Notes under the pieces: model-generated
Databases searched by the model: none
Told to the model about the DNA's origin: nothing
The model's input: only the letters and a program-made list of their open reading frames with translations
Assembly: GCF_031458235.1 (NCBI RefSeq)
Contig: NZ_JAVDYB010000001.1
Span: 620,001 to 684,000 of the forward strand
Source: Catenuloplanes atrovinosus
Lineage (GTDB): Bacteria; Actinomycetota; Actinomycetes; Mycobacteriales; Micromonosporaceae
Reading direction: 5' to 3'
DNA length: 64,000 nucleotides
Translations under genes and position numbers: made by a program
Shown: positions 1 through 7,788 of the stretch, piece after piece
How positions within the stretch are numbered: the stretch's first letter is position 1
Layout: every line of letters starts with the position of its first letter

Positions 1-816
1 CCGATGGTGGCCAGCCTGGTGCTGTCCTTCACCGACTACGACGTGCTGACCGACACCCGGTTCGTCGGCGCGGACAACTACCGGGCGATGCTGGCCGATT
101 CGCGGGTACGCACCAGCCTGGCCAACACGCTGATCTACACGGCACTGCACGTACCGTTGACGATGGTGGTCTCGCTCGCGCTGGCCATGCTGCTGATCCG
201 CGCCGGGCGCCGGTCGGCCGGGTTCTACCGGACCGTCTTCTACCTGCCCACGGTGACGCCCAAGGTGGCGGTCGGCGTGCTGTTCCTGCTGCTGTTCAAC
301 GGGCAGGACGGGCTGATCAACCGGGTGCTCGCGCTGGCCGGCGTGGACGGCCCGGACTGGACCGTGGACCCGGCGTGGATCAAGCCGGGCCTGGTGCTGA
401 TCGGCGCGTGGAGCCTCGGCAGCACCGTGATCATCTACCTGGCCGCGCTGCAGAACGTGCCGCGGGACCTGCACGAGGCGGCGGCGATGGACGGCGCGTC
501 CGCGTGGGCGCGGTTCCGCGCGGTAACCGTGCCGTCGATCAGCGGCGCGCTGTTCTTCACGCTGATCATCAACACGATCGGCGGGCTGCAGACGTTCGAC
601 GAGGTCTACACCGCGTTCTACGGCAGCGCCAATCAGCAGACGTACGGCAGCGACGCCGCGCTGTTCTACGTCGTCTACCTGTTCCAGCAGGCGTTCCGGT
701 TCCTTCATGTGGGGTACGCGTCCGCGCTCGCCTGGCTGCTCTTCCTGATCATCGTGGCGATCACGCTCGTCCAGGTGCGGCTGAGCCGCCGCTTCGTCTA
801 CTACGAGAGCGAGTGA
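1..816 (+). CDS. Sugar ABC transporter permease, MalF type (5' end outside window)
   Basis: Integral membrane permease of a carbohydrate ABC importer (binding-protein-dependent transport family). The reading frame is open to the left edge, and the visible part begins inside an early segment (VASLVLSFTDYDVL), so the true start lies upstream. Several hydrophobic helices follow. The EAA loop that contacts the ATPase is clear at about residues 158-180 (EAAAMDGASAWARF, then a Pro in the VTVPS stretch). It ends VRLSRRFVYYESE. The TGA overlaps the next ATG by one base (TGATG), so the two permeases are translationally coupled. The binding protein and ATPase would be expected outside the window. The substrate cannot be told from this sequence. 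Confidence 0.93.
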   Translation, partial: PMVASLVLSFTDYDVLTDTRFVGADNYRAMLADSRVRTSLANTLIYTALHVPLTMVVSLALAMLLIRAGRRSAGFYRTVFYLPTVTPKVAVGVLFLLLFNGQDGLINRVLALAGVDGPDWTVDPAWIKPGLVLIGAWSLGSTVIIYLAALQNVPRDLHEAAAMDGASAWARFRAVTVPSISGALFFTLIINTIGGLQTFDEVYTAFYGSANQQTYGSDAALFYVVYLFQQAFRFLHVGYASALAWLLFLIIVAITLVQVRLSRRFVYYESE

Positions 817-1646
817 TGTCGGTGAAGGCACGTCGCTGGCTGATCTGGATCGGGCTCGCCGTGGCGGCCGTCGTGTTCACATACCCGTTCGCCTGGCTGG
901 TCAGCGCGTCGCTGAAACCGCGGGCGGACGTGTTCGACAACGCGCTGATCCCGCGCGAGTGGGCGCCGGAGAACTACGTGACCATCTGGAGCGCCGCGCC
1001 GGTGCTCACCTGGCTCACGAACAGCGTCGTGGTGGCGCTGGCCGCCGCCACCACGGTGACGATCTCCAGCGCGATCGTGGCATTCGGCTTCGCGTACTTC
1101 CGCTTCCCCGGCCGCAATGCACTGTTCGGGCTGGTGGTCGGCACCATGATGCTGCCCGGCGCGGTCACGATGATCCCGACGTACCTGATCTGGAACGAAC
1201 TCGGCCTGGCCGCCACGCAGGTGCCGCTCTGGGCGCAGAACCTGTTCGGCAGCGCGTTTTACATCTTTCTGATCCGGCAGTTCTTCCTCGGCGTGCCGCG
1301 CGAGCTGTTCGAGGCCGCCCGCGTCGACGGCGCCGGCTACTGGCGGCTGTTCTGGCGGATCGCGGTGCCGCTCTGCCGTCCCGCACTGATCGTGGCGTTC
1401 GTGTTCGAGCTGCGGGCGAGCTGGTCCGACCTGCTGCGGCCACTGATCTATCTGCGCGACCCGGCACTGTTCACCATGCCACGCGGCATGAAGGCGATCC
1501 TCGACCAGTTCGGCCAGGCGGGGGAGTCACGCTGGGAGGTGGTGCTGGCCGGCGCGGTGATCACCACGATTCCGATGATCGTGGCCTTCCTGCTCTGCCA
1601 GCGATATTTCCTGGAGGGCGTCGCGACCCAGGGCCGAAAGGGCTAG
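816..1646 (+). CDS. Sugar ABC transporter permease, MalG type
   Basis: Second permease subunit of the importer, 276 residues, normal for the family. It starts MSVKARRWLIWIGLAV with an immediate membrane helix and has about six membrane segments. The EAA loop reads EAARVDGAGYWRLF followed by RIAVPLC. The ATG overlaps the stop of the upstream permease, and a longer frame reaching back to 375 is only a shadow inside that gene. The protein pairs with the upstream permease to form the transmembrane channel. No ATPase gene follows; the next 1.2 kb holds repeats, so this is the last gene of its operon. Confidence 0.94.
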   Translation: MSVKARRWLIWIGLAVAAVVFTYPFAWLVSASLKPRADVFDNALIPREWAPENYVTIWSAAPVLTWLTNSVVVALAAATTVTISSAIVAFGFAYFRFPGRNALFGLVVGTMMLPGAVTMIPTYLIWNELGLAATQVPLWAQNLFGSAFYIFLIRQFFLGVPRELFEAARVDGAGYWRLFWRIAVPLCRPALIVAFVFELRASWSDLLRPLIYLRDPALFTMPRGMKAILDQFGQAGESRWEVVLAGAVITTIPMIVAFLLCQRYFLEGVATQGRKG

Positions 1647-1751
1647 CTTTCGGCACGACTCGTTCACAGGCCGGGTCTCCCCGCGGCTCGCGCTTCTTTC
1701 CGCGTGACCTGTTCGCCGCGGTGGGGAGGGGTTGCTGGCCCGGCCATCTCC

Positions 1752-2141
1752 GTTCACGGTCGCGCTTGCTTGCCGTGGGGCTCGTCCTGCCGGGAGCGGT
1801 GGAGTTCGGGCGCTCCGTTCACGGTCGCGCTTGCTTGCCGTGGGGCTCGTCCTGCCGGAGGCGCTGAAGTTCGGGCGCTCCGTTCACGGTCGCGCTTGCT
1901 TGCCGCGGGGCTCGTCCTGCCGGAGGCGCTGAAGTTCGGGCGCTCCGTTCACGGTCGCGCTTGCTTGCCGCGGGGCTCGTCCTGCCGGAGGCGCTGAAGT
2001 TCGGGCGCTCCGTTCACGGTCGCGCTCGCTTGCCGCGGGGCTCGTCCTGCCGGAGGCGCTGAAGTTCGGGCGCTCCGTTCACGGTCGCGCTCGCTTGCCG
2101 CGGGGCTCGTCCTGCCGGAAGCGCTGAAGTTCGGGCGCCCT
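1752..2141. repeat. 65-bp tandem repeat, six copies
   Basis: Unit starts GTTCACGGTCGCGCTTGCTT are at 1752, 1817, 1882, 1947, 2012 and 2077, each exactly 65 bp apart. Copies differ by only a few substitutions (CTTGCTTGCCG versus CTCGCTTGCCG), and the first unit is the most divergent at its end. The array runs into a TTCGGGCGC hairpin at its right edge. 65 is not a multiple of three, so the array does not encode a simple peptide repeat. Confidence 0.9.
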
Positions 2142-2161
2142 GCGCCCGAAATTTCGGCATA
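2130..2161 (+). repeat. Gene-end motif: TTCGGGCGC hairpin followed by CCCGAAATTTCG
   Basis: A 9-bp perfect stem (TTCGGGCGC / GCGCCCGAA, loop CCT) is directly followed by ATTTCGGCATATTG. The same arrangement occurs downstream of parC and, inverted, downstream of the phosphoesterase gene. It reads in the direction of the preceding permease genes. Confidence 0.65.
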
Positions 2162-2189
2162 TTGAGGACGGTATCGATCATCCATCGTG

Positions 2190-2248
2190 ACTTTGTGAGC
2201 CTCAGGCACGTAATTCGCGCGGAATTACGTGCCTGAGGCTCACAAAGT
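2190..2248. terminator. Perfect 27-bp-arm palindrome, likely bidirectional terminator
   Basis: The arms at 2190-2216 and 2222-2248 are perfectly complementary with a GCGCG loop; the left arm begins ACTTTGTGAGCCTCAGGCAC. It lies between convergent genes. An almost identical palindrome sits at 12767-12827, where one changed base pair is compensated in both arms. This suits a two-way transcription terminator, although no clear poly-U tract follows. Confidence 0.7.
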
Positions 2249-2349
2249 GAGTGGTCACGGGAGTAGGAAAGATCGCGAGTCCTGGACCGCCGGCCTCCGG
2301 CTGCTCAGCCGGACTTGGCGGCCCCGGTAGCCGCAGCGGGCGCCCCGCC

Positions 2350-2398
2350 GCGAGGGTGCCGCGCGGCGAGGGTGCCGCGCTGCGAGGGTGCCGCGCCG
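2350..2398. repeat. 16-bp tandem repeat, three copies
   Basis: GCGAGGGTGCCGCGC occurs at 2350, 2366 and 2382 with single-base differences. It lies inside the gene-free region. Confidence 0.7.
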
Positions 2399-2436
2399 TT
2401 CGTGACGTGAGCGGCGTCGAGGTCGCGTAGGTTCGG

Positions 2437-2560
2437 TCCGGCCACGCCGGGACCGGCTCCGTCGCCGCGAGCGGAGCGGAGCGCCAGCGGAGTCGGAGCT
2501 CGCGGCGAGGTTTGCCCGCGGGAGCATGCGGAGCTGAACCAGGCCGGGAGCGGGAAGATC
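2437..2560 (-). repeat. Dispersed gene-end element, copy A
   Basis: The core CCCGCGGGAGCATGCGG is at 2515-2531. About 75 bp to its left (CTCCGTCGCCGCGAGCGGAG onward) is nearly identical to 39422-39497. Read on the minus strand it follows the DedA stop codon. Other copies are near 12382, 13742, 34961 and 39481. Confidence 0.75.
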
Positions 2561-2877
2561 GGTTCTGGGCTGGTTCGTGGGACCGCGTAGTGCCGCGACC
2601 ATGCGGATCTGGACCGGGCCGGGAGCCGAAAGGTCGGGTCGACGGCAAGCCGCGCCGGCGGGCGGAGCGGCCGGCCGCCGAACGGTCCGGGGATGGGTCA
2701 GCGGGTGCCGGGGACCGTGGCGGCGGAGCGCGGTGTGGGCGGTGATCCGGACGTGGCGGGCCAGGGCGGGAACTCGACGCGGGCCCGGCCGGAGCGGTCG
2801 GTGGCGGCGGGGCGGTCAGCGTGGTGGCGGCCACGACCGCCACCACGACCGATGGCATCGACATGCCTGAATGATGG

Positions 2878-3576
2878 CTATTTCTCCGCGGCGGGCGCGA
2901 GTGCGGCGGTGGGGACGGGCGCGACCGGCTCGGTCAGGACGGTGACGGACGTGCCCTTGGCGCGGCGGCGGGCGAGCAGCCAGCGGGACAGCTCCATCAG
3001 CACGGTGAGCGTGATCGCGGTGCCCAGCGCGAAGGCCACGCCGGCCAGCCTGTTCTCCTCGAAGGCGGCGCCGCCGAGGAAACCGATCATGCCGCAGTAG
3101 ATCGCCCATGAGCCGGCCGCGATGGCGTCGAAGAGGGCGAATCGGGCGCGCGGGTAGCCGCACGCGCCCATGGTGAGCGTGGCCGCGGTGCGACCACCGG
3201 GAATGTAGCGTGCCACCACCAGCAGCAGTCCGCCGCGCTTGTTCAGCGCGGCGGAGGCCCAGTCGAACGCGGCCCGGCGGCGGCCGGTGGGCGGTATTCG
3301 CCGGGCCAGGCCGGTGGACCGGCCGATCTGGTAGGAGATGTGGTCGCCGCAGAACGCGCCCACCGCGGCGACCACGATGACCAGCGCCAGGTTCGGCTCA
3401 CCGGAGATCGCGAAGACGCCGGCGGTGATCACCATGGTCTCCGACGGCACGGCGGGGAAGAACGCGTCCAGCACCGCCAGCGCGAACAGGGCCAGGTAGA
3501 CCCACGGCGACGTGACCGCGGACTCCAGCAGCTCGATCATGTCCTCGAACCTATTGACGGACGGGGTGCGTGACAT
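2878..3576 (-). CDS. DedA-family membrane protein
   Basis: 232-residue integral membrane protein of the DedA/SNARE-associated (VTT) family, whose members are linked to lipid scrambling and membrane homeostasis. Visible family features are the FFPAVPSETMVITAG stretch at about residues 39-53, GAFCGDHISYQIGR at about 73-86, a central soluble segment, and GGRTAATLTMGACGY, with several hydrophobic helices. The start at MSRTPSVN is an ATG 33 bp downstream of the stop of the preceding minus-strand gene, so the two are probably cotranscribed. A later ATG (MIELLES) is an alternative start. The C-terminal tail is Ala/Pro-rich. Confidence 0.92.
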   Translation of the reverse strand: MSRTPSVNRFEDMIELLESAVTSPWVYLALFALAVLDAFFPAVPSETMVITAGVFAISGEPNLALVIVVAAVGAFCGDHISYQIGRSTGLARRIPPTGRRRAAFDWASAALNKRGGLLLVVARYIPGGRTAATLTMGACGYPRARFALFDAIAAGSWAIYCGMIGFLGGAAFEENRLAGVAFALGTAITLTVLMELSRWLLARRRAKGTSVTVLTEPVAPVPTAALAPAAEK

Positions 3577-3609
3577 CCCGCGAAAGTAAGATCTGACCCG
3601 GAGATTGCC

Positions 3610-5190
3610 TCAGGGATGTGTACAGGGGGTGAAGTCCGGCGGGCCGTCAAGGATCGCACGGGCGCGTTCCCTGGCCAGGTTGAGGTCCTGCCACCCGTCC
3701 GGGTGATCGGCCAGCCGCTCCGCCAGGTCGGACAGCAGGCAGCCGCGCAGTCCGGCCGGGGCCTTGGCCAGCTCCGGCACCGCGTCCGCGGAGAGCCGCC
3801 GCAGATAGTAGGTGTCGATCCGGTCCTGGGCCAGGTTGTGCCTCGCGATCAGCGCGTCCGGGTTCACCGCGACCAGCGCGAGCAGCGCCAGCGCGGCGGT
3901 GCCGAGCACGGCGCGGGGCAGCCACCGGGCGCGCAGCCGGACGCCCGCGGCCAGCACCATCAGGAAGACCGCGCCCAGCCAGAGTTCGCACGCGAAGACC
4001 AGCACGCGCAGCCGGGTCAGGCCGTAGACGTCCGCGTACAGCCACATCCGGGACAGCGCGGACGCCACGATCAGCAGCGTCAGGCCGGCGAGCACGCCGA
4101 GCAGGACCCGGACCACGGTACGGTCGGCCCGCGACGCGCGCGGCGCGGTGAGCACGGCCACGCCCAGCACCAGCAGCGTCAGGCCGGTCACCACCAGCAG
4201 CTGCCAGAAGCCGGACCGGGCGTACTCCGCGTAGGTCAGCCCGGCCGTGGCCAGCACGTGCCCGGCGCCGCCGAACAGCACCGCGGCCTGCACCAGCACG
4301 AACGCGCCGAACAGCAGGTCCAGCGCGACGAGCGGGACCAGCCATTCGGTACGGCGGACCGGCCGGCGCACCGGCTCGTCCAGGTCCCCGGTGGCGGGCG
4401 GCGCGGTGCGCAGGAACGCGGGCGCGCCGATCAGCAGCACGAGCACCGGGAACAGCACCAGTAGCCGGGACATGACGGTGCCGTCCGGCGCCGGCAGGGA
4501 CGCGCTGACCAGCTCCGCGAACGCGGCGTCCGCGGACGCGAACAGCGCGCCGAACACGATCACCAGGATCACGGTGACCAGGATCGGCAGCGCCAGCCGC
4601 GGTCCCTCGGGGCCGCGCCGGCGCAGACCGCGGGCGCCGCGGGCCAGCCAGGGCACCGCGCGGACCGCGGCGGCCGGCATGATGCCCGCGACGTAGGACA
4701 GCGCCCGGACCGAGTGGCCGCCGGCGATCGCGAGCAGCGCGGTGAGTGCCGCGGTCGCCACGCAGAGCGCGAACAGCCAGCCGGCGGCGCGGATCGTGCC
4801 GGCGCCGAGCAGCAGCACCGTGACGGCGGCCCAGAGGTACCGGTCGGTGCGGCGGGGGGTGGGCGTGTCCCGGGGCGTGACGCGCGCGGGCGGCATGGTG
4901 GAGCGCACCCGGGCGCGGCCGGCGACCAGCAGCGCGGCTGCCGCGGCCAGCGCGGTGAGCAGCCAGCCGAGGCCGGGGCGGGCGGGGTTGAGGACGGCGG
5001 CGCCGATCGCGGCGGCCGCGATCACGGCGACGAACGCGACGGGCGCGGCGCCGGTGCCCGGGCCGGGCCAGCGATCGGGGAACGACGAGGGCCAGGGGCC
5101 GTGCAGCGGCGGTCCGGCGTACGGCCGCGGCGGGAACGGCTGCGGCGGGAACGGCTGCGGCCGAGGGGCGGCGGGCGATGCGCTGGTCAT
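3610..5190 (-). CDS. DUF4173/DUF4153-type multi-pass membrane protein
   Basis: 526 residues. The N-terminal 45 residues are Pro-rich and contain repeated PQPFPPQPFPPRPY units. About eleven hydrophobic helices follow, then a soluble C-terminal tail (LAKAPAGLRGCLLSDLAERL, HPDGWQDLNLARERAR). The pattern of membrane segments and the YYLRRLSADAVPEL stretch match the DUF4173 family, whose function is unknown. The start is an ATG with AGGAG eight bases upstream. It lies 140 bp after the histidine kinase gene and 33 bp before the DedA gene, so it may belong to the same transcription unit and could be a target or partner of the two-component system. Confidence 0.85.
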   Translation of the reverse strand: MTSASPAAPRPQPFPPQPFPPRPYAGPPLHGPWPSSFPDRWPGPGTGAAPVAFVAVIAAAAIGAAVLNPARPGLGWLLTALAAAAALLVAGRARVRSTMPPARVTPRDTPTPRRTDRYLWAAVTVLLLGAGTIRAAGWLFALCVATAALTALLAIAGGHSVRALSYVAGIMPAAAVRAVPWLARGARGLRRRGPEGPRLALPILVTVILVIVFGALFASADAAFAELVSASLPAPDGTVMSRLLVLFPVLVLLIGAPAFLRTAPPATGDLDEPVRRPVRRTEWLVPLVALDLLFGAFVLVQAAVLFGGAGHVLATAGLTYAEYARSGFWQLLVVTGLTLLVLGVAVLTAPRASRADRTVVRVLLGVLAGLTLLIVASALSRMWLYADVYGLTRLRVLVFACELWLGAVFLMVLAAGVRLRARWLPRAVLGTAALALLALVAVNPDALIARHNLAQDRIDTYYLRRLSADAVPELAKAPAGLRGCLLSDLAERLADHPDGWQDLNLARERARAILDGPPDFTPCTHP

Positions 5191-5330
5191 GGTGAGAGCT
5201 CCTGGGTGACGGTGTGCGGGCGCGCGCCATCGCCCGTCCGGGCCGGGTGCGCGCGGACGGTGCAGACGCGGCTTCTACTGAGGTGACGTGTTCGGGGCGG
5301 CCGTACGTACCGCTGGATGATCGTGGTTTT

Positions 5331-6491
5331 TCACGCGGTCCCGGCGGGCAGCCGGACCTGGACGTGCGCGCCGGTCATCGTGTCGCCCGGGCCCGGGTCG
5401 ACGACCGCGATGCCGCCGTGGTGCAACTGCACCACCCAGCGGGCGATCGCCAACCCGAGCCCGGTCCCCCCACCGGTCGCCCGCTCGCCGCGGGTGAAGC
5501 GCTCGAAGACCCGCTCGCGCTCCTCGACCGGGATGCCGCTGCCCTGGTCGGCGACGGAGAAGAGGATGTCGTCGCCGTCCCGGGCGGCGCGGAGCCGGAT
5601 GGTGCCGCCCGGCGGGCTGTGCCGGGCCGCGTTGTCCAGCAGGTTCGCGAAGAGCTGGTGCAGGCGCCCGGGGTCGCCGTCCAGCGTCAGCCCGTCCTCG
5701 GTCTCGAACGAGATCGGCACCGACGGGCTGTTCACCCGCGCCTCCGCGACCACGTCCGCGAGGAAGTCGCCGAGCGCGATCTCGGTGCGCTTCATCGGCA
5801 CGATGCCGGCGTCCAGGCGGGACAGGTCGAGCAGCTCCGCGACCAGCGTGCCGAGGCGTTCGGTCTGCGCGAGCGCGGTGCGCATGGTCTCCGGCTCCGG
5901 CTCGGCGACGCCGTCGACGATGTTCTCCAGCACGCCGCGCAGCGCGGTGATCGGCGTGCGCAGTTCGTGCGAGACGTTCGCGATCAGCTCGCGGCGCTGC
6001 CGGTCGGCGGCGGCCAGGTCCGCGGCCATCACGTTGAACGCGGCGGCCAGCTCGCCGACCTCGTCACGGGAGTTCGTGTGGACGCGCCGGGTGTAGTCAC
6101 CGCGCGCCATGTGCCGGGCCGCGTCGGTCATCTCGCGCAGCGGAACGGTCGCGCCGTGCGCCGCGATCTGCAGCGTGAGCAGCGCCAGCGCGACCGCGGA
6201 CGCGATGAACGCCACGTTCAGCGGGATCCATTCGAGCGAGTACCAGAGCACCAGCAGGCCGACGCCGCCGGCCAGGCCGAGCGCCAGGGACAGCTTCGCC
6301 TTGATCGAGCGGACCGGGTCGAGCGGGCGGGGGAGGCGGCCGAGCACCTTCTCCACCGCGTCCATCAGCGGGCCGACCGGCGGGCGGGCGCGCACCCAGC
6401 CGCCGGCGCGGTAGACGCGGTCCAGCAGCATCGAGCCGAACCGGACGATCCACGGCAGGTCGTGCGCCGGCCGGCCGCGCAGCAGGCTCAC
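5331..6491 (-). CDS. HAMP-domain sensor histidine kinase
   Basis: 386-residue two-component kinase. Two membrane helices (about 68-84 and 92-112) are followed by a HAMP linker (LREMTDAARHMARGDYTRRV), the dimerisation/phosphoacceptor motif SHELRTP with His175, an N box (NLLDNAARHS), a G1 box (DQGSGIP) and a G2 box (GGTGLGLAI). There is almost no extracellular sensor loop between the helices, so it probably senses membrane or intramembrane cues. I place the start at GTG 6491 because it overlaps the response regulator stop by four bases (GTGA); the much longer open frame upstream is the shadow of that gene. Its partner is the adjacent regulator. Confidence 0.93.
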   Translation of the reverse strand: MSLLRGRPAHDLPWIVRFGSMLLDRVYRAGGWVRARPPVGPLMDAVEKVLGRLPRPLDPVRSIKAKLSLALGLAGGVGLLVLWYSLEWIPLNVAFIASAVALALLTLQIAAHGATVPLREMTDAARHMARGDYTRRVHTNSRDEVGELAAAFNVMAADLAAADRQRRELIANVSHELRTPITALRGVLENIVDGVAEPEPETMRTALAQTERLGTLVAELLDLSRLDAGIVPMKRTEIALGDFLADVVAEARVNSPSVPISFETEDGLTLDGDPGRLHQLFANLLDNAARHSPPGGTIRLRAARDGDDILFSVADQGSGIPVEERERVFERFTRGERATGGGTGLGLAIARWVVQLHHGGIAVVDPGPGDTMTGAHVQVRLPAGTA

Positions 6492-7165
6492 CGGCCGACC
6501 TCGAGGGCATAACCCACGCCGTGCACGGTACGGATCAGGTCGGCGCCCAGCTTGCGGCGCAGGCCCTTGATGTGGCTGTCCACGGTGCGGGTGCCGGACG
6601 CGTCGGCCCAGCCCCAGACGTCCGCCAGCAGCCGCTCCCGGGGCAGCACCGCGCGCGGGCGCGCGGCCAGGTGCACCAGCAGGTCGAACTCGGTCGGCGT
6701 CAGGTGTGCCTCCACGCCGCCGCGGGTCACCCGCCGCTCGGCCCGGTTGATCTCCAGGTCGCCGAGCACGATCGGCGGCTCGCCGGCCGCGGCCTTGGTC
6801 ATCCGGCGCAGCAGCGCGTGCACCCGCGCGGTCAGCTCGCGCATGGAGAACGGCTTGGTCAGGTAGTCGTCCGCACCGACCGCCAGCCCGACCAGCAGGT
6901 CCGTCTCGTCGTCGCGGGCGGTCAGCATCAGCACCGGCACCGGCCGCTCGGCCTGCAGCCGGCGGCACACCTCCAGGCCGTCGAAGCCGGGCAGCATCAG
7001 GTCCAGCACCACCGCGTCCGGGCGGATCCGGCGCGCGGCCTCGACCGCGCCCGGGCCGTCGGCGGCGCAGTGCACCTGGAAGCCCTCGGCGCGCAGCCGG
7101 GCGGCGACCGCGTCCGCGATGGTGCGCTCGTCCTCGACGACCAGGATCGTCCGTTGTGCGGTCAT
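6488..7165 (-). CDS. OmpR-family response regulator
   Basis: 225-residue regulator with a receiver domain (acidic pocket EDE at 11-13, phosphoacceptor Asp55 in VVLDLMLPG, Lys in TKPFSMREL) and a winged-helix DNA-binding domain ending in RTVHGVGYALE. The start is ATG 7165 with GAGGAGGGG a few bases upstream; the longer frame to 7270 would add an uncharged-poor leader with no family similarity. It is the first gene of the minus-strand unit and is coupled to the kinase by a 4-bp overlap. It probably regulates its own operon, including the membrane protein genes downstream. Confidence 0.94.
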   Translation of the reverse strand: MTAQRTILVVEDERTIADAVAARLRAEGFQVHCAADGPGAVEAARRIRPDAVVLDLMLPGFDGLEVCRRLQAERPVPVLMLTARDDETDLLVGLAVGADDYLTKPFSMRELTARVHALLRRMTKAAAGEPPIVLGDLEINRAERRVTRGGVEAHLTPTEFDLLVHLAARPRAVLPRERLLADVWGWADASGTRTVDSHIKGLRRKLGADLIRTVHGVGYALEVGR

Positions 7166-7348
7166 GTGTCCCCTCCTCGCAGTCCCCGTGAGGGTGACTC
7201 TAGGGACCGATCGTGCAGGCCGGACGCGGGACTTGTGAACGAACTGTGCAGAAAGCCGCGGGCGCTCCACAGTGGAAATCGGTTGACCCGCGGCGCGCCC
7301 GGCGTCCAGGGTGACGTGGATCTCTATCGTCCCACCGGAGGTGACGCA

Positions 7349-7630
7349 GTGTCAGACGCCGACGACGCTGCCGTCCGCACGTTCGTGCGCGACGGCCGGC
7401 TCACCGCCATGCCCGGCAAGCTGAGCCGCCGCCGCGCCGTGCTGGACCACCTCGCGCGCGCGTCGTTCGCGCCCGGCCGCCGGTATCGGGAACCCGAGAT
7501 CAACGACATCCTCCGTGCCTGGTGCGACGGGGTGCCGGGGGTGGACCACGTGGCGATCCGGCGATACCTCATCGATCTGGACATCCTGGCCCGCGAGGAC
7601 GGTCTCTACTGGCGCGCCTACGAGGCGTGA
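7349..7630 (+). CDS. DUF2087 domain protein
   Basis: 93-residue cytoplasmic protein that is essentially one DUF2087 domain. This domain often forms the C-terminal part of ArsR-type regulators but is here alone. Typical residues are KLSRRRAVLDHLA, the FAPGRRYREPEINDIL stretch, and IRRYLIDLDILAREDGLYWR at the end. The start is GTG 7349 with GGAGGTGA at 7337-7344, an excellent ribosome binding site. It diverges from the response regulator and ends 158 bp before parE. The role is unknown; nucleic-acid binding is a reasonable guess from the family. Confidence 0.85.
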   Translation: MSDADDAAVRTFVRDGRLTAMPGKLSRRRAVLDHLARASFAPGRRYREPEINDILRAWCDGVPGVDHVAIRRYLIDLDILAREDGLYWRAYEA

Positions 7631-7788
7631 TTAGCACAACTGTGCGATAGTCTTCCCGTTCGTGCGCGTGTGACGCCCCGCAATCCGCGGCATGGAGCGA
7701 CGGACTCGTCGGACCCTGCGGTTAGGCTCGCGGGGTCGAGTTACGGCGCCCACCCAGCACAAGCGCGAGGATCTGGAGTCAAGAACCG

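Larger units (their letters stand above)
1647..2877. other. Gene-free convergent intergenic region rich in repeats
   Basis: No credible coding sequence lies between the plus-strand permease and the minus-strand DedA gene. In order the region holds a 65-bp tandem array (1752-2141), a short hairpin joined to a CCCGAAATTTCG motif (2130-2160), a 27-bp-arm palindrome (2190-2248), a 16-bp triple repeat (2350-2398) and one copy of the dispersed CCCGCGGGAGCATGCGG element (about 2437-2560). Long open frames here are Pro/Arg-rich by-products of GC content. Confidence 0.7.

Noticed and set aside
2202-2864. 220-codon minus-strand open frame
   Set aside because: Extremely Pro/Arg-rich, passes through a palindrome and repeats, resembles no protein family; stop codons are simply rare at this GC content.
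5331-6968. 545-residue histidine kinase
   Set aside because: The N-terminal 159 codons are antisense-free shadow of the response regulator; the GTGA overlap at 6491 gives the expected start.
7634-7645. GCACA/TGTGC inverted repeat right after the DUF2087 gene as an operator or terminator
   Set aside because: Only five base pairs per arm with no second occurrence; not enough to support a function.
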